NCBI GenBank assembly: GCA_013152765.1
Contig: JAADFT010000081.1
Location: forward strand, 1-7,692
DNA: 7,692 nt
Direction of reading: 5' to 3'
Source: Calditrichota bacterium
GTDB taxonomy: Bacteria > Zhuqueibacterota > Zhuqueibacteria > Oleimicrobiales > Geothermoviventaceae
Under the pieces are notes generated by a model that made no database searches, was not told where the DNA came from, and saw only the letters and a program-made list of their open reading frames with translations. Below are positions 6,501 to 7,692 of the stretch, one piece after another (the stretch's first letter is position 1; every line of letters begins with the position of its first letter). A program made the position numbers and the translations under genes.

Positions 6501-7003
6501 TCGTAAATCTCCCGCAGGTAGCGTTCAAACTTGGCGGCGATCTCCCTGTACGCCTGCTCTTCGTCGTCGGTTGGCGCCCAGATCCAGTGAATGAAAAAAC
6601 GGTCGTCCAGCACGTCGACCGTGAGGGTACCAGGCGTCAGGGTAATCGAATTCGCCAGCGCCAGCTTACCGACATTCGACTTGAGGCGCGTGCGAAACTC
6701 AACAATGGCCGGCCGGATGGGCATCTTGGGGTGCAAAACCCGGTAAGCCACATCCAGGTTGGCTTTCACCATTTCCCAGAAAAACACAAACAGGTACACA
6801 AACAGGTACCAGACTTTCTTAGGTGAAAGATTCTTGAGGCCGGCTTGATTAAAGTGAGGCGAGTAGAAATACGCAGAAATGAAAGAGAAGACGAAACCAA
6901 CAATGAGTTCTTGTGGATCGAGGGAACTGGTGAAGGCGATCCAGATGGCGAAAAAGACGAGGAGACTAAAAAGAAAGCGACCGAATCGCGAAGAGGTTGC
7001 CAC
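6497..7003 (-). CDS. mnhE: Na+/H+ antiporter subunit E (MnhE/MrpE; Mbh A-like)
   Basis: A 168-residue subunit and the first gene of the operon. It has N-terminal membrane helices (about 9-27, 31-48 and 63-82) and a cytoplasmic C-terminal domain with the MnhE signature ALANSITLTPGTLTVDVLDD (115-134) and the following HW pair (139-140). Length is usual for the family. The first in-frame start is GTG at 7003, giving MATSSRFGRFLF. It places the first helix at the expected distance but has no well-spaced ribosome binding site. A perfect AAGGAGG at 7067-7061 instead serves an ATG at 7052 in another frame, whose 28-codon ORF overlaps this start. Either mnhE is translated by coupling to that leader, or a single-base indel has split a longer N-terminus. 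The body of the gene is certain, the exact start is not. Confidence 0.93.
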   Translation of the reverse strand: MATSSRFGRFLFSLLVFFAIWIAFTSSLDPQELIVGFVFSFISAYFYSPHFNQAGLKNLSPKKVWYLFVYLFVFFWEMVKANLDVAYRVLHPKMPIRPAIVEFRTRLKSNVGKLALANSITLTPGTLTVDVLDDRFFIHWIWAPTDDEEQAYREIAAKFERYLREIYE

Positions 7004-7052
7004 TTCCCTGGCCTGCGTTTCGCTTGAACAGCATTGCGATCGTAACAGTCAT
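6966..7052 (-). CDS. Short ORF with a perfect ribosome binding site overlapping the start of mnhE
   Basis: A 28-codon frame (MTVTIAMLFKRN at its start, ending at TAG 6968-6966) begins eight bases after AAGGAGG, the strongest ribosome binding site I noticed in the window. It overlaps mnhE by 38 bases in another frame. I recognise no family. It could be a leader peptide that delivers ribosomes to the GTG of mnhE. Alternatively it could be the true N-terminus of mnhE, displaced by one extra base or two missing bases between about 7003 and 6966. Confidence 0.3.
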   Translation of the reverse strand: MTVTIAMLFKRNAGQGSGNLFAIRSLSF

Positions 7053-7060
7053 TGCCGATT

Positions 7061-7067
7061 CCTCCTT
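7061..7067 (-). promoter_or_regulatory. Strong Shine-Dalgarno sequence ahead of the mnh operon
   Basis: AAGGAGG on the minus strand, eight bases before the ATG at 7052-7050. It marks where ribosomes are likely to load on the operon's transcript. The frame it opens is not that of mnhE, which makes the start of the first gene uncertain. Confidence 0.7.
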
Positions 7068-7155
7068 CCATCCGAGCTGGGCCCGACGACTGCGCACAGC
7101 GGTTGCACGGGCGCAACTCAGACTGTTTGATGCGACAAGGCCGCCAAGGTGTCAG

Positions 7156-7183
7156 AAAAATCTCGTCGCAGGCGGCGAGTTTT
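7156..7183 (-). terminator. Terminator-like hairpin with T-run after the sorting-domain gene
   Basis: On the minus strand AAAACTCG, a short imperfect GC-rich interior, CGAG and ATTTTT follow one another. The stem has CTCG paired with CGAG and two further inner C-G pairs after one C-A mismatch, and it ends in five T. The A-run before the stem can pair with the T-run. It lies about 125 bases after the stop of the sorting-domain gene and would separate its transcript from the mnh operon. Confidence 0.5.
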
Positions 7184-7306
7184 GCAGGTGAAGCAGAGAA
7201 TTTTCGCTGGAGGAAAGCCGCCCCGTTGCCGTGCCAGCTTGCCGCGCAGCCAGCGATCCGAGTCGCTCGAGGCGGCCGCAGGTGCGCTACCTGTGTTTTG
7301 CCAGCG

Positions 7307-7692
7307 TCAGCGGAGGAGTGTGACCTTCCGGGTGAGCATGCGGTCGGGGGTTTCCACGGAGATGACGTACGTTCCAGACGGAGCCGGACGCCCCAGCCCG
7401 TCGCGGCCGTTCCAGCGAAGTACCCCCGCCTGCGGCGTACCCAGGTCGACCACCAGACGCCCGCGGATGTCGAACACGCGAATGCGGTTCACCTGCCCGG
7501 CCGGCAGCTGAATCAGCGTGGCAGCGTTGAACGGATTCGGGAAGACCTGGAAACCGGCGTCGTCGGAGAAGCGGTCTTGCTCAAGCGCTGTCGCTACGGC
7601 TGCCTCTGCCACTTCGACCTGCCCCGGCGCCACCACCTGAAGCTCCTTTCCCCCGGGCAGCAAAAGCTTCTGGCCGGGATGCAGAGCTGCCG
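7307..7692 (-). CDS. 3' part of an exported protein with C-terminal FlgD-like/type IX-type sorting domain (cut by window edge)
   Basis: The frame is open to the window edge, so only the last 127 residues are seen. Residues about 47-127 form a C-terminal beta-sandwich domain of the FlgD-like/type IX sorting type: VFPNPFNAATLIQLP (49-63), RIRVFDIRGRLVVDL (69-83), RWNGRDGLGRPAPSGTYVIS (92-111) and a basic end RKVTLLR. In the FCB bacteria such domains direct proteins across the outer membrane or attach them to the surface. The stretch before it (LHPGQKLLLPGG, 3-14) resembles the end of a LysM module, which is tentative. A linker rich in Ala and Glu joins the two. The gene is separated from the mnh operon by a terminator-like hairpin and is probably unrelated to it. 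An internal TTG at 7663 is not a credible start because coding continues upstream of it. Confidence 0.85.
   Translation of the reverse strand, partial: AALHPGQKLLLPGGKELQVVAPGQVEVAEAAVATALEQDRFSDDAGFQVFPNPFNAATLIQLPAGQVNRIRVFDIRGRLVVDLGTPQAGVLRWNGRDGLGRPAPSGTYVISVETPDRMLTRKVTLLR

Larger units (their letters stand above)
7053..7306. other. Non-coding region upstream of the mnh operon
   Basis: About 250 bases between the stop of the sorting-domain gene and the first start of the mnh operon. From right to left it holds an inverted repeat CAGGT-N5-ACCTG at 7292-7278 just behind the stop, a terminator-like hairpin at 7183-7156, an inverted repeat GTTGC-N6-GCAAC at 7117-7102, and the Shine-Dalgarno sequence at 7067-7061. 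The operon promoter should lie between about 7155 and 7068, but I see no pair of -35 and -10 boxes good enough to name. I find no tRNA or other RNA gene, and no frame here looks coding. Confidence 0.6.

Noticed and set aside
6766..7116. Minus-strand 116-codon frame overlapping mnhE
   Set aside because: It is another frame of the mnhE region. Its C-terminal part is an out-of-frame reading of mnhE codons, and it has no family motif.

Overview
All recognisable genes lie on the minus strand, so the window reads from right to left. It holds almost all of the membrane arm of a complex I-like energy-converting complex built from Mrp/Mnh-type Na+/H+ antiporter subunits. At the right edge is the 3' end of an unrelated gene with a C-terminal FlgD-like/type IX-type sorting domain. 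That domain (FPNPFN start, WNGRDGLGRPAPSGTY motif, KVTLLR end) is characteristic of the Fibrobacterota-Chlorobi-Bacteroidota superphylum and related candidate phyla. The DNA is moderately GC-rich. I infer a bacterium of the wider FCB group, but the genus cannot be read from this sequence.

Layout from right to left: partial sorting-domain protein (7692-7307); a non-coding stretch of about 250 bases with a terminator-like hairpin (7183-7156) and a very strong ribosome binding site (7067-7061); mnhE (7003-6497); mnhF (6500-6252); mnhG (6255-5911); a stand-alone MbhD-type DUF4040 subunit (5872-5630); an MbhE+MnhB fusion (5633-4947); mnhC (4893-4552); an MnhD-type subunit (4487-3024); a second, longer NuoL/MnhD-type subunit (2997-1135); and a NuoH/MbhM-type subunit (1064-144). 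Four-base ATGA or GTGA overlaps join mnhE-mnhF, mnhF-mnhG and DUF4040-mnhB. The remaining gaps are 26 to 70 bases, so this looks like one operon.

The gene order E-F-G-D-(E/F)-C-D-D'-NuoH matches the A-B-C-D-F-G-H-H'-M order that I recall for the archaeal membrane-bound sulfane-sulfur reductase (Mbs, formerly Mbx) and its bacterial relatives. The antiporter-like subunits would translocate Na+ and/or H+, and the NuoH-type subunit would couple them to a peripheral redox arm of NuoB/C/D/I-type proteins. No part of that arm can be identified here. If present, it should begin beyond the left edge, where 162 bases remain that do not read clearly as any known subunit.

The main anomalies are these. 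There is a clear frameshift near the end of the NuoH-like gene. The start of mnhE is uncertain, with a perfect ribosome binding site serving a short out-of-frame ORF. The first MnhD-type subunit has Glu and Asn where the second has the usual Lys and His of the proton pathway. The left-edge segment remains ambiguous.
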